DNA of 64,000 bases, from positions 1,473,501 through 1,537,500 of the forward strand of contig JAHQIY010000008.1 in the NCBI GenBank assembly GCA_019054805.1. The letters run 5' to 3'. Of the stretch, positions 10,961 through 24,008 are shown one piece after another. The stretch comes from Brachionus manjavacas (taxonomy: Eukaryota; Rotifera; Eurotatoria; Ploima; Brachionidae). The position numbers and the translations under genes are program-made. A model generated the notes under the pieces. It saw nothing but the letters and a program-made list of their open reading frames with translations. It searched no databases and was not told where the DNA came from. Each line of letters begins with the position of its first letter. Position 1 is the first letter of the stretch.

Positions 10961-13900
10961 AATAATTATTTTTTAAATAAAGAAAATTTTTCTTCAATTT
11001 TTGTCTAGTAATTTTTGTGTATTAAATTTATAAATATTTTTTTTATGAAAGTAAAAAAATAAAGAAAATTTTTTTTTCAATTATTAACGTTCTTTGACAT
11101 ATTTTGAATAAAAAATCTAGTTTATTTTATCTAAAAAGTTAAACCTTATTTTAGGTTTTAATTCAAATATTTCAAAATTTTACGTTTTAAAATTTTTTTT
11201 TTAAATAAACGTAGTTTTGTTTTGGTTCTTATTAAAACAGTTATCCACAAATATATTTCTTTAAAATAAATTAATTTTTTTTGATATATAATACATTTGC
11301 TATTAAGCTATATTTAAATTTTATAGAAAAATAAAATGTAATTTGTTCTTCAAATATAGCATATATAATGTTTGGAACATTATTTTTATGGATTTCAAAT
11401 GTATTAATATAATAATTATATTAACTAAATCCTGAATAATTCAGATAGTAATGGGATCAAAAAAAAATTAAGAAATCTTGCATAACTAATATTTTAATAT
11501 TAATATTTCCTTTTTTTTGCTTTAGATTTTGAATGCTTTTGATTGTATTTCGAGTTTAAACTTTTTCTGATTTATATCTAGAATAACTTCATGAAGAAAA
11601 CACCAGTATATTCTTTCAATTTTTCATCTTATACGAAATTAGATAAAAGGTTAAAACCAAAAGTACCCTAAAATTTTTTTTCCATTAAATTAAGCTAATT
11701 TTTTATTTATTTACCTTCTTTCCTTTGTTAACTTTTTCAAATTTCAGCCGATTTGTGTTTGTTTAAAAAAGTGAAAGAAAATGTTGCTGTGGGCACTACG
11801 AAAGCTGAATTACCAGCGTTCATCGTAAAAATTTTACTTTTTGTTTCTGTTGAAACCAATGTCCATAACAAACTCCTAAAATTTAGATTTTAAATCTTAA
11901 AGTTACTTCCTGGTTCCATATAATATTCAATTCTGATTTTAATTTAGAACTCGCCATTGAACATGGTAATAATATACCATGTTATTATTATGGTATATGT
12001 ACTTGTTAAGAATCAGTCATTTTAAAAATAAATTTCACATCTTACTAAAAGTATAAGAAAATTTAAAAATTCCAATATCGACTACTTTTTAGTAATAAAA
12101 TTTTTTAAATTTTCTTTAAGCTTTTTTGTTTTGATATATATTCAATTTTAAAATTTATTTTTATATTTTCAAAGTTTTTTCAATAAAGAGTAAATGATTA
12201 ATATTTAAGTTTAATATTAAAATAAAAGTTTTGGGTTTCCCCTAGGTTTTTCCGAATGACTTTAGTCTTCGTTAAAACCATCATGCTATTAAGAATTTGT
12301 GATTAAAATGAAAATTTGAAAATTTAATAAATAAGATTGATTTATAATAAAGTTTCTTTAAAAAAAAATATATTTAAATTAAAGATAAAAGGCGCTTTGC
12401 TCTGATGTTCAACATTCATATGATGTAGACAGCGGCAAAGGCACACAATGAATCAGTACAATGTTCGTAAGTGAAATAAGAGGAAAAAATTAATATGACA
12501 CTAAATCTAATAATTAAATTTAATTAATAATGTAAATTTTATACTTTAATTTTATGAAAAAATACAAAGGTTTCTATCATATCGTTTTTCATTAAGTATA
12601 ATTATCTTTCTAAAATTTGATATTTCCGAAAAATATATTTTTTATGAAAATTTCAAATTCTATTTTGCTAATCATTAATTGATAGCCTGATCCGTTTTTT
12701 TTTTTCTATTATTGATATTTTCTAAATTAGACCTCAAAAAATCGGGAATAATTGAAAAATATTTTTGCATTTATTTCGATCTAAATTGATAAAATCCAAT
12801 TAAATTAAAAAAACAACTACATGTTTTAATGAATAATAAAAGATTTATGTATTTAGCTACGCTTTTAAAAGTACTTTTTGTTAAAAAAAATAAAATAAAA
12901 TTACTCAAAATTTAATTAAAATTTATTCAATAATTCTAAAAAAATGACGGATTAGGAAAAAAATTAAAAATTTGATCTATATCGGAACCATAAGCCTTAT
13001 ATTTTTACAAAAAAAAATTACAAATAAATTATTTAGATTTATCATGAATTCTTGTTTATTTTTTCTTGATTTTTGTTCATGCTTATTTATTAAATGATAA
13101 ATAAAGAAAGACAAAAAGTCAATTGTTAGTCTTAAGAATCAATCTCTTCACAAAAAAAGATAATTTTTAAAAAGGAAATAGTAAGTTAAATAAATATTAG
13201 CATGTATTTTTTATCAAAAAATCACGAATTTGGTTAATAATACATAATCGAAAGTATAAAAAATCTTTTTAAGAACATATTTTCATCATATTTCATATCT
13301 TATAATTTGCTTCTCAATATTACTGTCGAAGAACCAGCAGATAAAGAACCATTTGGCATTTTTTTATTTATTATTCTTTTATAAACTTAAGGATTTTTTG
13401 GCCGATAATTAAAAAAAAAATTATTTTTAAAATCACCATTTGTTAGTAAAGCTTTCTAATTTTGATTTAAAATTTAATAATTGAATATCAAATATTTAAT
13501 CTAAATTTAATACTTTAATTGAATTTTATTCTAATTTATAATCCACTTTAAATTCTTTAAAGTCAGAATCGTTAATAGTCAAGGCAAAGACTGACTTTTG
13601 ACTTACTAAAGTCCGCACTTGAAATGGACTTCATGACTATGACTTTTGACCAAATCTGTATATTTTATTATTTATAGTAAGAAATGACTCTAAGTCTGTC
13701 AAAATGTTTAAATAAAATTTTTTAAAGCGATATTACAAAAAATTAATTAATGGTAAAAATAAAGGAATTTTTATCAGTAACCAAAATTAGCCATTCAAAG
13801 GTATTTATCGATGACCTATGGTAAAAATTTTGAGCAATTTTTAATTTTGTTTAGTGAAATCAAATTTGGTGATTTTTGATGATAAATATTTTTAAAAAAA

Positions 13901-13985
13901 ATTTAATTTATTATATTTTTTTATTAATATAAAAAGGAAAATTTACAATCAATGTTTTTACAAAAAAAGGAAAATAATAAAAAAG
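10961..13985. other. AT-rich gene desert
   Basis: No ORF of note. A possible exon at about 11748-11827 (plus; acceptor TTTCAAATTTCAG, then a frame reading LCLFKKVKENVAVGTTKAEL) is isolated. A richer patch at 12390-12475 ends in a donor-like GTAAGTG. A small inverted repeat lies at 11955-12000. Nothing else is seen. Confidence 0.4.
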
Positions 13986-14753
13986 TTAATAATATTGAAA
14001 ATTATAAACATTTTGATAATTATTGTAATATTGATAATTATTTGGTGTTTTGAAATGGGAAGAATAATCAGAGCTCGTGGGAGAAGAATTTTGTACATAG
14101 TAATTAAAAGCTGAAGTGTAATCGGAAGAAAAATTAGATGTTGTTGAAGAATAATGAGGATAATAGTTTTGATTTATTACTGGTGAAGAGGAATAAATAG
14201 GGCTATTTGAATGAAGCGAAATATTTGGACTATTTTGACTAGTGGGTGAACAATAAGCTGAATAATTAAACCGATAGCTTGTCGGAGAGCTAGACTGAGT
14301 AGAGTAATTATTTTCTGAAAAGGTAGAATCCAAAGAAAGAGTTGAATAAGAATAAGCAGTTAATGGCTGAATTTCTTCTTCCAATTTGATGCGATTTTGG
14401 ATTTGATTCTCTTCATTTTCTGATTTTCTTTTTGTACATCGGGTATCCCTAGTTTTGCGAAATTGGTTTTGTGTACGTCTTCTCACATTTACGAACCATT
14501 GTTTTACCTGATTAATTGTGATGTTACCTTTTTGTGCAAACATTTCACAGTCTCTATAGGTCGGATAAGGATTAGAATAATGACGGTCGTACCATTCTGT
14601 CATTAAGTCAACTGCTTGGGTTGGCAATAGTCGACTGTTTTCTTTTACTCTTTGTCTTACTTGTGGTAGCTTTTTGGCTCTATCCGAAATTGGAATAGAT
14701 GCAAAAACAGTGTTGCTAAACAAGTATTCTTCGGGTGATTTTTGGTATTCCAT
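13986..14753 (-). CDS. divergent TALE-class homeodomain protein
   Basis: A DNA-binding transcription factor of 255 residues in one exon. The homeodomain lies at about residues 34-100. It carries the TALE-type helix 1-helix 2 loop with NPYP and a third helix QVKQWFVNVRRRTQ, keeping the invariant W, F, N and R (WFxNxR). The spacing between helix 1 and the WF motif implies the three-residue TALE insertion. The segment before it is basic. The C-terminal half (from about 125) is low complexity, rich in Ser, Tyr, Asn and Pro, likely an activation or disordered region. No MEIS, PBX, Iroquois or SIX companion domain is visible, so the subfamily is undecided. Orphan lineage-specific TALE genes exist in several invertebrates. 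The ATG at 14753 is the first in frame and follows a TATA-like promoter. Confidence 0.8.
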   Translation of the reverse strand: MEYQKSPEEYLFSNTVFASIPISDRAKKLPQVRQRVKENSRLLPTQAVDLMTEWYDRHYSNPYPTYRDCEMFAQKGNITINQVKQWFVNVRRRTQNQFRKTRDTRCTKRKSENEENQIQNRIKLEEEIQPLTAYSYSTLSLDSTFSENNYSTQSSSPTSYRFNYSAYCSPTSQNSPNISLHSNSPIYSSSPVINQNYYPHYSSTTSNFSSDYTSAFNYYVQNSSPTSSDYSSHFKTPNNYQYYNNYQNVYNFQYY

Positions 14754-14814
14754 TTGGTAATTTTTTTGTTGATGAAAAGATGAAGTGATGATGCTTATCG
14801 GGCATTTCCGATGG

Positions 14815-14824
14815 TTAATTTATA
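14815..14824 (-). promoter_or_regulatory. TATA box of the homeobox gene
   Basis: On the minus strand GAGCGC is followed by TATAAATTAA, about 60 bp upstream of the ATG at 14753. This leaves room for a start site near 14790 and a short leader. Confidence 0.45.
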
Positions 14825-14829
14825 GCGCT

Positions 14830-17155
14830 CAAAATAAAGGACTTATCCAAATGCTGCAGATAAGTTGATTAAATTAAAAAAAATAAGTTCGATTAATGTG
14901 AGTGTTAATCATTAATTAAACTACTCATCATCAGTAACCGGCGATTATCAATTAGGAAGAGAAATTTCTGACTGTTACTCAATTAATTAAGTCAGATAGT
15001 GGATGGCAATAGATTTTGATTATGTGTTTCCCTGAAGGTTATCTATTTGAATATTTAAAAATTAAAATTTTGTCTCCAGGGTATTAGTGTAATAAATCTG
15101 GAATAATGGAATTTTTTATCAAAACTTGTAAATTTTTTTTAGTTTTCTATTTAAAATTTATTTAATTTTAATTTTATATTAATCAAGGAACCTACCTCGA
15201 TGTAGTCAAACAAACAAAATTTAAATATTTCATAATTATTATTTCTATTTTACTCTGTATGTTTCCTTTTTTCCAATATTTAATAATTATCATTATAAAA
15301 TTAAATTTTAGCTTTAAAAAAGAAATCGTTAGATTCAATTTAAAATTTGTGCGATTTCTTTCTATTTTTTAAAAAATGTCGCAAATTCAAGTGGATTTTA
15401 TTGAAATAAAAAAGAAAAAATATTTTAAAATCAACTTTCTATTATCTATAAATTTTAATAAATATACTATAATTATTTAAAATGAAGATGATGCTCGATA
15501 CAAATCAATAAAGTTTTTTAATTTTTAAATCTTTTCGTTAATGCGTTAGGTAAAATATTTTTTTTCGTGAAAATATTAATATTGCTTAAATATAAATAAT
15601 TTTATTTTTTAAATTTGTTTTATTAATGTTAGACACTCCAAAATAAATAGATTAAAATCAAATAAATTTTTCAAGTCTTTAAAAATTTTTTTTGTTAAAG
15701 AAAAAATATAAATTTTTATTTTTACTTCTTATTTTATTTCTTTTAAATACGCAAAGTAAAGTAATTCGAAACTAATTTTAAAAAATGTTTCAATTATTTA
15801 TTTAATTTAGATTAATTGAAAAAATAAATCGTGCCTACTTTTTGAGACGATCAATAATTACCAATTGGTTAATCCAGAAAAGCTTCAACAAAATTTTTAC
15901 ACATTTTTTGTTAAGGAATTTTTTTGCTAACAAAAATTTAAAGATATTTATTTTATTTAGTTTTTTCAAACCTTTTAGTTTCAAAAAGGGTTCAAAAATC
16001 AAATTTATTTAAAAAAATTTTTTTCGGTCTTAAGCAAATTCGGAATCTACTTTAGTTTCAATTTTAATTACACTAAAAAAAATTATAAAACTTAAATGAA
16101 AGCTAATTGTGAGTGATTAAAATTCTTCAAAGAATTTTCATTGAAATTAGGTTTTGTTTTTAGGGATTTAAAATGATAGTGTTTCAAAACTTAGGGATTT
16201 GTCAAACTCAACAAATCTTTAGAGATACACATTTGAAAAAAAATTGATCAATAATTTTTTTGTTTTTTTCATAATTTTTTAAGAATTAATTCACTTGAGT
16301 TGATAAACTAAAGTTATTCGATTATGAAACATTTTCATTTTATTGGACATGTCTTTGCCAAGATGTTCAAAAATGTCAAAAAATCAACTAGAGACACGAA
16401 ATTACCATTCCTTCGAATTTAAATTAATACTCTCAAGGATTATGACAAAATTTCATGACAAAAAAGCAGGCTATTTAAATTCTAATTTTCTAAAATTTTG
16501 TCTTTTTTTTTTGGTTTGAAAAATATATTTTTAGAATATATCTTCTATCAAAAAAAAATCAAATTAGAAACCGACCAAACTTGTCCAAAGATAGATTTTT
16601 CTAATTAATTAGTTTTAGGACTAATAAATCATTTTTAATTTTCAAAATGCGTTGGACCAAAAAGGATAATTTTAATAAAATTAAAATGATAAAATTTTTA
16701 TAGTTCTTTTTCCTAAGAAAATCTAAAAAAAAAATTGTTAATTTGTTAAAATTTTCTTTAACTCAAGGTATCCTTTTATTAAATGTACTTTAACTCGAGT
16801 TAATTTAGATCGGAAGTAAATATTAATCAAACAAAAAGCTTTTTTTAAATAATTTTTAAAGACTTGTTGCTTTCCCGATAGGCGTCAATAAAAATTATTA
16901 AATTTACTTGATTTAAGCTTTGTTTAATTAGTCATAATTGAGCAGGTATTTAAGCATATTTTTTGTCGACTTAGACTAAAATAGTTTTTAGTTAGCAGCA
17001 ATTTAATTTCATCTAAGAAATTATAATCAAAATTTAACCAAAAACACTACAAAATTTTTTTTAAACTATTGTGACATTTTCAAAACGGAATAAAATTATA
17101 AAAATTTTTTTTTAATTTTAAAACAATTTTATAGTTTATTTAGATTTCTGTTAAA
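14830..17155. other. AT-rich intergenic region
   Basis: Between the divergent homeobox gene and neuropeptide gene. A/T runs dominate and no ORF is visible. GCAGGTATTTAAGC near 16943 could hold a TATA-like element for the neuropeptide gene. Confidence 0.35.
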
Positions 17156-17646
17156 ATGAAAAACTTAAATTTTTTCCTAGTGGTTTTGTGTGCAATTATA
17201 TTTCAAGCTTCATCAGTAAATTTTTTTTTCAATTTAAATTTGAGCTTAATTTAAAAAAAATAAAGGAAAAAGTTGACGACGTAATACTGAAGACAGAAAA
17301 AGAGCCAGAATCTAGTGATTTATTTCGAGATTTGGAAAAGCGCTACCGTCTCTATGGCAAGCGAAATTATGAAACAGAGCTCTCGGATGAGATTGGACAT
17401 GACGCGTCAAATGATGTAGACAAGCGCTACCGACTGTATGGCAAAAGAATGGACGATCTCTCTGATTTGGACAAGAGATACAGATTGTACGGCAAAAGGT
17501 ACAGACTCTACGGAAAGAGATACCGTCTATATGGAAAGCGAGACTTCGATGAATCAAATGAGTCAGATGATTATGAGAGAGAAATTTTAAAAAGATATCG
17601 TCTTGCTGGAGGTGGCACTGGTAAACGCTTTCATCTCATGGGATAA
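17156..17646 (+). CDS. amidated neuropeptide precursor (YRLYamide type)
   Basis: A secreted prohormone of 146 residues. Exon 1 (17156-17215) encodes a signal peptide, MKNLNFFLVVLCAIIFQASS. After a 50-nt intron, exon 2 (17266-17646) encodes the rest. Five copies of YRLYG, each bounded by KR dibasic sites, predict five identical tetrapeptides with C-terminal amidation (YRLY-NH2). Three copies are back to back and two are separated by acidic spacers. A variant (YRLAGGGTG-KR) and a terminal FHLMG, whose Gly is the last residue, predict two more amidated peptides. Precursor architecture is typical of animal neuropeptides. The RLY-amide ending recalls sNPF/RYamide-type peptides, but I do not recognise the family. 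Processing is inferred. Confidence 0.9.
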
Positions 17647-20600
17647 TACAATTTTAAGTCTTTATTTTCTATTTTTTTTTGGAAATTTTGTTGACCTTTT
17701 TCACCCATAGATGAAATTTATGAATAAATGTTTTTTAAGTCGTATTTATTAAAAAAAAATTATTTAAAATAAATAAATCTTATTATTTTAAATTAAAACT
17801 GATTTAATGAAAAGTGATTTTTACCTGGTTATTAGAAGTATAATAAGTATCTGTTTGAAAATTACTAGATGTTACTAAAAAAAGTTGTGCAATTAATTAA
17901 AAATGAATTTGATTTTATATTTTAGTCAAAAAAAATTATTTTTAAATGATTTAAATAATCAGGATAAATTGATGAGTTTATTTTTCAAAATAATTTTCTT
18001 AAAAAAGTAATAAAACTACTGTTCAGTTCTACTATTTGATCTCACTAAGGTTATAAAAAATATTTTGTTAAAACAATAATTATATTAAACTTGGTTTTTT
18101 TAATATTTTAAAAAGCAATTTTATAAAGATCATTTCGAGCTATTTCATGTATAAAGTAGTTGCGGTAGTTCAATGCAGTACATCCTTCATAACATCTGTC
18201 CTTCAATCAAAGATAGAACCAAAAAATATTAATTTATTTAATTTAATTTCTAACACTTTTTAAATAGAATAAAAAAAAATCTAGTTTCAAATTTTACTTT
18301 AAACGATTTAAAAAAGATGTTTTCCATTCCAACAGATTTGAACAAGAATTATTTTACACTTTTTTCAAAAATTACAAAATTTTATTTAATCTATTATTCA
18401 TTATGAACTGCTTTATTCTCTAAAATTATTTATTTAACTAAAAATTGCGTTACAGCTAAGTTCAAAGAGCTATTGCCTATTTTGCTCTGATCCATGTAAA
18501 ACAATTCTTTACCATGGCAACTTTTTTTTAAAAGTTTTCAGTCTTCAAAATTTAATAAAACATACCAAAAATTTGTAAAATGCTTTGTTTTTGAATAAAA
18601 AATTTTGATGAAGCAAATTCGCAAGCTATCGTGGCAAACATTTCACTTATATAAAATTTAAAAAAAATTTTAAACCTACTTTTTTTAAATTTTTATTTTA
18701 AGGTGGTTTATTAATTTTTAGTTTTTTGACTTGAATTTATTAATTTATTCTTCTTTTATCTAAAATAAATTTAAATTTAATAAACGTCTTTATTTTGATA
18801 GAAATACTTTTTATTCGAAAAAAACTTAAAACTTATAAAAAAATATATTGAATATGAAAAAATCTTATAATGACTACTAAAATATTTGACGCCTTATTTT
18901 TCCTTTTCTTAAATTCATTAGAGATTAGGTTAATCTAAATTCTTACTAAATTTAAAATTTTTTCCTTTATTTTTTATAAAATCGTACACAGTTTATAATT
19001 TTCATAGGGATAACATTAGAATTTTCAAATACCCGGACATAAATATGTATGAATAAAAAGTTGAAAGAGCAAAATGATGGTAAATATTTAATGGCTTTAC
19101 CTAGAAAACGGGCAAGGCCAACGAAAAAGCAAAAGACAAATTTACTTTTTTTATATTTTCTTTGTAATTTTATATTTAATAGTCAGTTTAATAAATATTT
19201 TTGTCAGTCGAAATAGTTTTTTTGTCAGCACAATAAGTTTATTTTGTCAGTCCAAAATAGATTTAATAGTTCACTTAAAATTGTTTTTTTGTCACCCCCA
19301 AAAAATTGACCCTATATTTAATTAGATTTTTTTATAATGAAAAAAATATTCAAGGCCAAAACAAATTTTCAAGTTAATGTCAAATTAGCTTAAAAAAAAT
19401 TTATATCGAGCAGGTAACGTAACGAGGAGCGTTTGCTGTTTTTCAAAGATCTGTAGATCAAAAAAGTAAAAGATTTGGACTGATTTTGAAAACTACAAAA
19501 GTTTTTATTATTAATTGAACGGTAGGATCGGATCAAAAGTAAAAAAACAATTAAAAAATATTTTAATGAGAAGTAAATAAATTTATGCAAAAAATATCAA
19601 ATATTTTTATATTTTTCAAAAATAAACTGATTTGAAATCTTATTCAGATTATAAATTTATCATAGATAATACAAGTTATGAAAATTATGAAATTTAAATT
19701 TTTATTGAGTAAATCTGGTGATTTTTTCAGAAATATAGGTGAAAAAATAATATATCCCCAGTAAACAAAATCAACATTCTGTTATCAGGCCAAATAATTT
19801 TTCATTGATTTTTTGAAAGACTTTTAATTATTATTATTTTTTAATATTTTTTGTTATTGAAAGACTAAAATTAGAAATTAAAAAAACATGCTTTTTCTTA
19901 CTCATAGTTTTAAATTAATTTGATTAAGTTTTTCAAATAATTGTTTCTCATTCAATAAATGATTCAAACGTGGGTTGAATATTTATTATGAAGAAAAAAA
20001 CTAAGTTTAGAAAATCTATAGAGTTTTTCGTGATACATAAACTTTTAAAAATATATCAAATGTAATGGAAGTTGCTAAAATAATATGTAGCGAATTTAAA
20101 ACAGAAATTTAATAAGGAATCTGATTAAATGACTCCCAGAAGACAATCGTCGAAGTTCAACACAATTATAAAGCTAAAAAAAGGCATGTTGAAGCTTATA
20201 ATCAAATTTTGATGTTTAAAATGATCAAAACAAGTTTTAATCTTGTTATTTTTTAAAAAATTAATGCAGAGGTACATTTTTGGATTGAATATACTTTGTT
20301 AAATCTAAAGGTAAACTTTGAAAAAGTCTGCAAAAAATAACTCACTTAAAATAGTATAATTTAGATGGTATATACTCTGCAATGTGCATTTTGATATTGC
20401 AGTGTTTAAGTTTAGTTTTTACAAAGTATGTTGAATCTTTTATTAAATTTTTTATTAAAAAAATAATTAAAATGTTTCACCAATACATTAATTTTTATAA
20501 AAATTTCAAATAAAAAATTTATTTTGATTTAGATCATATGGGAATTTGAAGTCGATTTCAATTCAGATAAATTTAATTAATTTTAACTTGAAAATAAAAA

Positions 20601-21180
20601 ATCTGATTTATTTATTTTTTTTTATTTAAAAATTAATTTTAGGTTTTAATTTTTTTAATACAAATTAAATTTCATAAGAATACTTCTAATTTAGATTGCT
20701 TTGCGTTAGTGTATTTTTAAATAATCAAATTGAACAAAAGCCATTAATTATTGAAAATTTAAATGAAAATTTCAAACTCTATTTAATTAATTCCTATAAA
20801 TAAAATATTTTATTAAAATTAGACTAAACATGTCAAATCAACTTTTGAATGTCATCATAGAGTAAAAAAGATTCTAATAAAAAGAGAAGGCTTGCCACAA
20901 TTTTAATTAAAATCTTTCTATGTTATAAAAATCAATATGGAATTCTTTAATTTAAATAACTGGTGTTAGTAATTGCATTTTTTGCATCTTTATTAATATT
21001 AAAATAAATTTTGAGAATCCAAGTTGCATTTTTTAATTTAAATTTAAATTCTACTTTAAAAAAATAAAAAATTTCATGGCAAACAAAAAATTCCTTATTA
21101 TTTTGCCATTTTGTAAATTTGTTTAAGAAAAAAATAAAATTATGCTTTAATCTTGAATCTCTAAATTTTTGAAAATAAAA
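17647..21180. other. AT-rich intergenic region with one transposon end
   Basis: No gene is seen. 19140-19315 holds TTTTTGTCAG-type repeats ending GTCACCCCCAAAAAATT, matching the right end of the element at 36190-36840, so it is probably a solo or truncated copy. The remainder is A/T runs. Confidence 0.4.
19140..19315. mobile_element. solo end of TGACAAAAA-repeat transposon
   Basis: Four or more TTTTTGTCA repeats (for example near 19200, 19222 and 19245) end in TTTTGTCACCCCCAAAAAAT. The same terminal sequence and repeat array close the element at 36660-36830. No partner end was found within 1 kb, so this copy looks truncated. Confidence 0.5.
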
Positions 21181-21183
21181 AAA

Positions 21184-22182
21184 ATGGAATCCGATAATGC
21201 GGCTGAGACAGAAATTTTACCACAAGCCTTGCCAGTTTCTAAAATACCAGAAAATTTTGATATGAATTATGCACCCGTAACTGGTGAAGAATATTTATCA
21301 CGAGTGAGGCTTGAAGCTTCGAAAAAAAAAATTGTTGTGGCCAACATTGACACAAAAAGATTCGAAAAAAATCGAACTTCTCAATTTTTTCAATCAGTAA
21401 GAAAACTAATTGTCATTTGAAAAGTTGATTGTTTCATCTTTAAAGGACTTTGAGGGTGAAAAAAGGCCTGAATTTAAGGCTAACCGAGAATGGCAGTTGG
21501 AAAAATGTGCTGAATTTAGTCATTTGCGTGACAAAGTTATTAAAGAAAGAGCTCAATTTATCAAAAACTTTCCAATAAATGAAACAAAATTAGAATTGGT
21601 AATTTAGTTAAAACTAATTTAACAAATATAAAAATAATTTTTGTGAAAAGAAATCTTTGAAATCAAAAAAAGAATGGTACACGTTTTGTCATGGCAAAAA
21701 ATCTAACAATGAAGAACAGCAAATCAAAGAACCTTATTTGACAATATTGTATAGTATGGATCAGGTAGATCATAATCTAAAATTTTTAGACGTTCATTAA
21801 TTTCCTTCAGAATTCTGTTGTTAAATTATTTGATTACCATGTCGAGTGGTTAAAAGCATATGGCTATTCATCTAATAAAGTAATTTTTATTTAAGAAAAA
21901 AAAATAAATAGCAATTCTTTAAATACTAGTTTAAATGGATGTTTTGTTTAATGTGCTTTTTAGAAAAGCCTTTACTTCCAGAAACACATTCATCGCTTAG
22001 AGATCTAGCTAGAGAATGCATCAAAATAAGAAGCCAACTAGTATGTTTTTTATTTTTTGGATTTTTTTTAATTTTTAATCAAGAATGATCTGAATGATGA
22101 AAAATTGACTGAATTGAATTTTTTTATTGCCATTATTGGTCGTTACTTTGAGCAAAGAGATCTTGCTGATGAAGACCTTTGA
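21184..22182 (+). CDS. GEMIN2: Gemin2, SMN-complex subunit
   Basis: Gemin2 binds SMN and holds the Sm-protein pentamer during spliceosomal snRNP assembly. Six exons splice in frame: 21184-21396, 21446-21598, 21651-21764, 21811-21879, 21930-22040 and 22084-22182. Introns are 43-52 nt with GT...AG borders, giving 252 residues (human 280). Diagnostic blocks are GEEYLSRVRLEA followed by VVANID near the N-terminus, NREWQLEKCAEFSHLRD, CFLEKPLLPETHSSLRDLA, and the C-terminal RYFEQRDLADED, each nearly matching human GEMIN2. The ATG at 21184 is chosen because the in-frame codon upstream (21169) is TTG. The stop lies 119 bp from the end of the convergent NDUFB10 CDS, so the 3' UTRs probably abut or overlap. 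All introns are shorter than most animal introns. Confidence 0.92.
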
Positions 22183-22300
22183 TAAAATAATAGAAAAATT
22201 GAATAAAATTTTTTGTGTACGGTTTTTATTTTTTTGACTCTATAATAATTTTCATCAATTTTTTTAAATAAAACTAGTCACCCTTTGGTTTCTCGACATT

Positions 22301-23968
22301 CTAGGCCTTGATCGGATCTTCGGTAATTCTTTTCTGGTACTCGGCAACTTCTTTTCGAATTTCCTTCTGCTTATCTAAGCCAACGATGTCTGCTTCAGGG
22401 TTTCTTCGTTGCCAAATTAGACGATGTTTTTGTTTCATGTAAGCATCAACACAGGTCGCATTTGATCCCAAGTCACCATCTAATTCAATTCAAATATAAA
22501 TTGTTGATCTATAATCTAGTGCTTTAAAGGGTTGCTTAAGGATGGTTGAAAATCAAAACTTTTACCATAAAAATAATGTTAAAACATTATACTGTTTTAA
22601 ATCATCATTTTTTGATTCAACTAAATTTTAGTTTAATACTTAGGAATAAAATTTTGAAGGAATCATTTACTGAAACATGTAATTTAACTGATATTTATGA
22701 TTTTAAAAAAAATTTTCTTTTTTTAAATATGATTCTTTGGTAAGAGTCTGAAATTTAATAATTTGTTAATTAGTTTTAATATTTGTAAAATATTTTTTTC
22801 ACACTAGAATAATTTTATTTTTCTAAAAATTTTAAATCTAAATAAAAGAATTTTTTTGAACATAAAGGCCACAAACAAAAAAAAATTAAAACTTAAAAAT
22901 AAAAATATTTTTTTGAAAAACAATCGTTTTTAAAAAAATTTTTAAATTCATTTTTTTTTTCGTCATTCACTACAAATTCTATAAACCTAATTCAAATTTA
23001 TTTAACTTTTAAAAAAAATTTTACTTTAAATTTGATCATATGACTGAAAATAACTAAGATAGTTCTGCAAATAATACAAGACGAGGTCAGTTTTCTATTC
23101 AGAGAGTAAAAAATATAAATATTTTTTAAAATAAAATGAACTTAGTTGTATTTGAACAATAAATATTGGACGAACAAAAAAGTAACTTAATTTTTAGAAT
23201 GTAGAATATGGATAAAAATTGAAGGTCGTATGCCTTTATAGCAGAGTATTTCCCAATACCAATACTTGGGATTACTTGATAACAAAATATGACATTTTCT
23301 ACCCTATAATATTTTGATATTTTCATGAACCCAAAAAATAAATTTATTAAATTATTGAAGAGATTAAAAAAAAAAGATTAACATCTTATTTAATTTTTTT
23401 AACCGCAGATATTAATTTTAGATATTTGGCGTCAAAAGCGCTATTCCGAAAGAATTTTAAAAAAATGCTTACATTTAATATAATAGTTTGTCAAGGCTTT
23501 TTCATGATCTTCATCAAGTTTGCGACATCTTTCAAAACCATCATAAGGTCCATTGTGAATATAACATTCTTCGGCTCTCCTAGCCAAAATTTGAGTTATA
23601 AACTTGTCTACTTTTCTTAAAAAATAAGTGATAAATGAAAAAAAATCCTTTTCTTTTCTACCTGTCTCTTAAGAACTGTTCATTTGCTTCAAAGAAACAA
23701 ACATGGTCACCATAAGCACACTCGTCAATAGTTGGAACTCTTGGATAATTGCGATGATAGTATGGGTACTCGTTACGATTTTTTTCAACAAACTTCTCTT
23801 TATAAAATTTAAAAAAAAATTAAAAAAGAAAAGAGGAAAAAAATTCAAAAAACCTCGAAAAAAAGTAACTGGACCATCAAAAACTTTGCCGAGTCCGACC
23901 AAACGGTTCATAAATTTATTTTGACTGGACAGATCTACAGATCCATGTTGGTCGTGTGCACTACTCAT
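22301..23968 (-). CDS. NDUFB10: NADH dehydrogenase 1 beta subunit 10 (complex I)
   Basis: An accessory subunit of the membrane arm of mitochondrial complex I, on the intermembrane-space side. Exons are 23968-23854, 23797-23662, 23615-23473 and 22479-22301, giving 190 residues (human 172). Introns are 56, 46 and 993 nt. Matches to human PDSW are FDGPVTFFRE, YYHRNYPRVPTIDEC, the Cys in GDHVCFFEANEQFLRD, KVDKFITQILARRAEEC and YGDLGSNATC. The paired Cys residues of the family are largely kept (DEC, VCF, EECYI, ERCRK, ATC), as expected for a disulphide-rich CHCH-like subunit. The ATG at 23968 (MSSAHDQHG) starts a leader without a strong presequence. The 993-nt third intron is the only long one and shows no ORF. 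Transcription converges with GEMIN2. Confidence 0.92.
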
Positions 23969-24008
23969 TTTCCGCTTGTATCTAAACCTAACTTTTAAAT
24001 TAATCAAT

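Noticed and set aside
17335..17545. CRISPR-like short repeats
   Set aside because: The repeated units are in-frame neuropeptide codons with synonymous differences, in an animal genome.
17312..17557. 81-residue minus-strand ORF
   Set aside because: Shadow of the repeated YRLYGKR codons on the other strand; no start context and no independent signal.
22546..23620. Small ORFs within the 993-nt NDUFB10 intron region
   Set aside because: A/T-driven open frames or antisense of exon 3; no homology or splice support.
23703..23924. 73-residue plus-strand ORF
   Set aside because: Antisense across an NDUFB10 intron and two exons.
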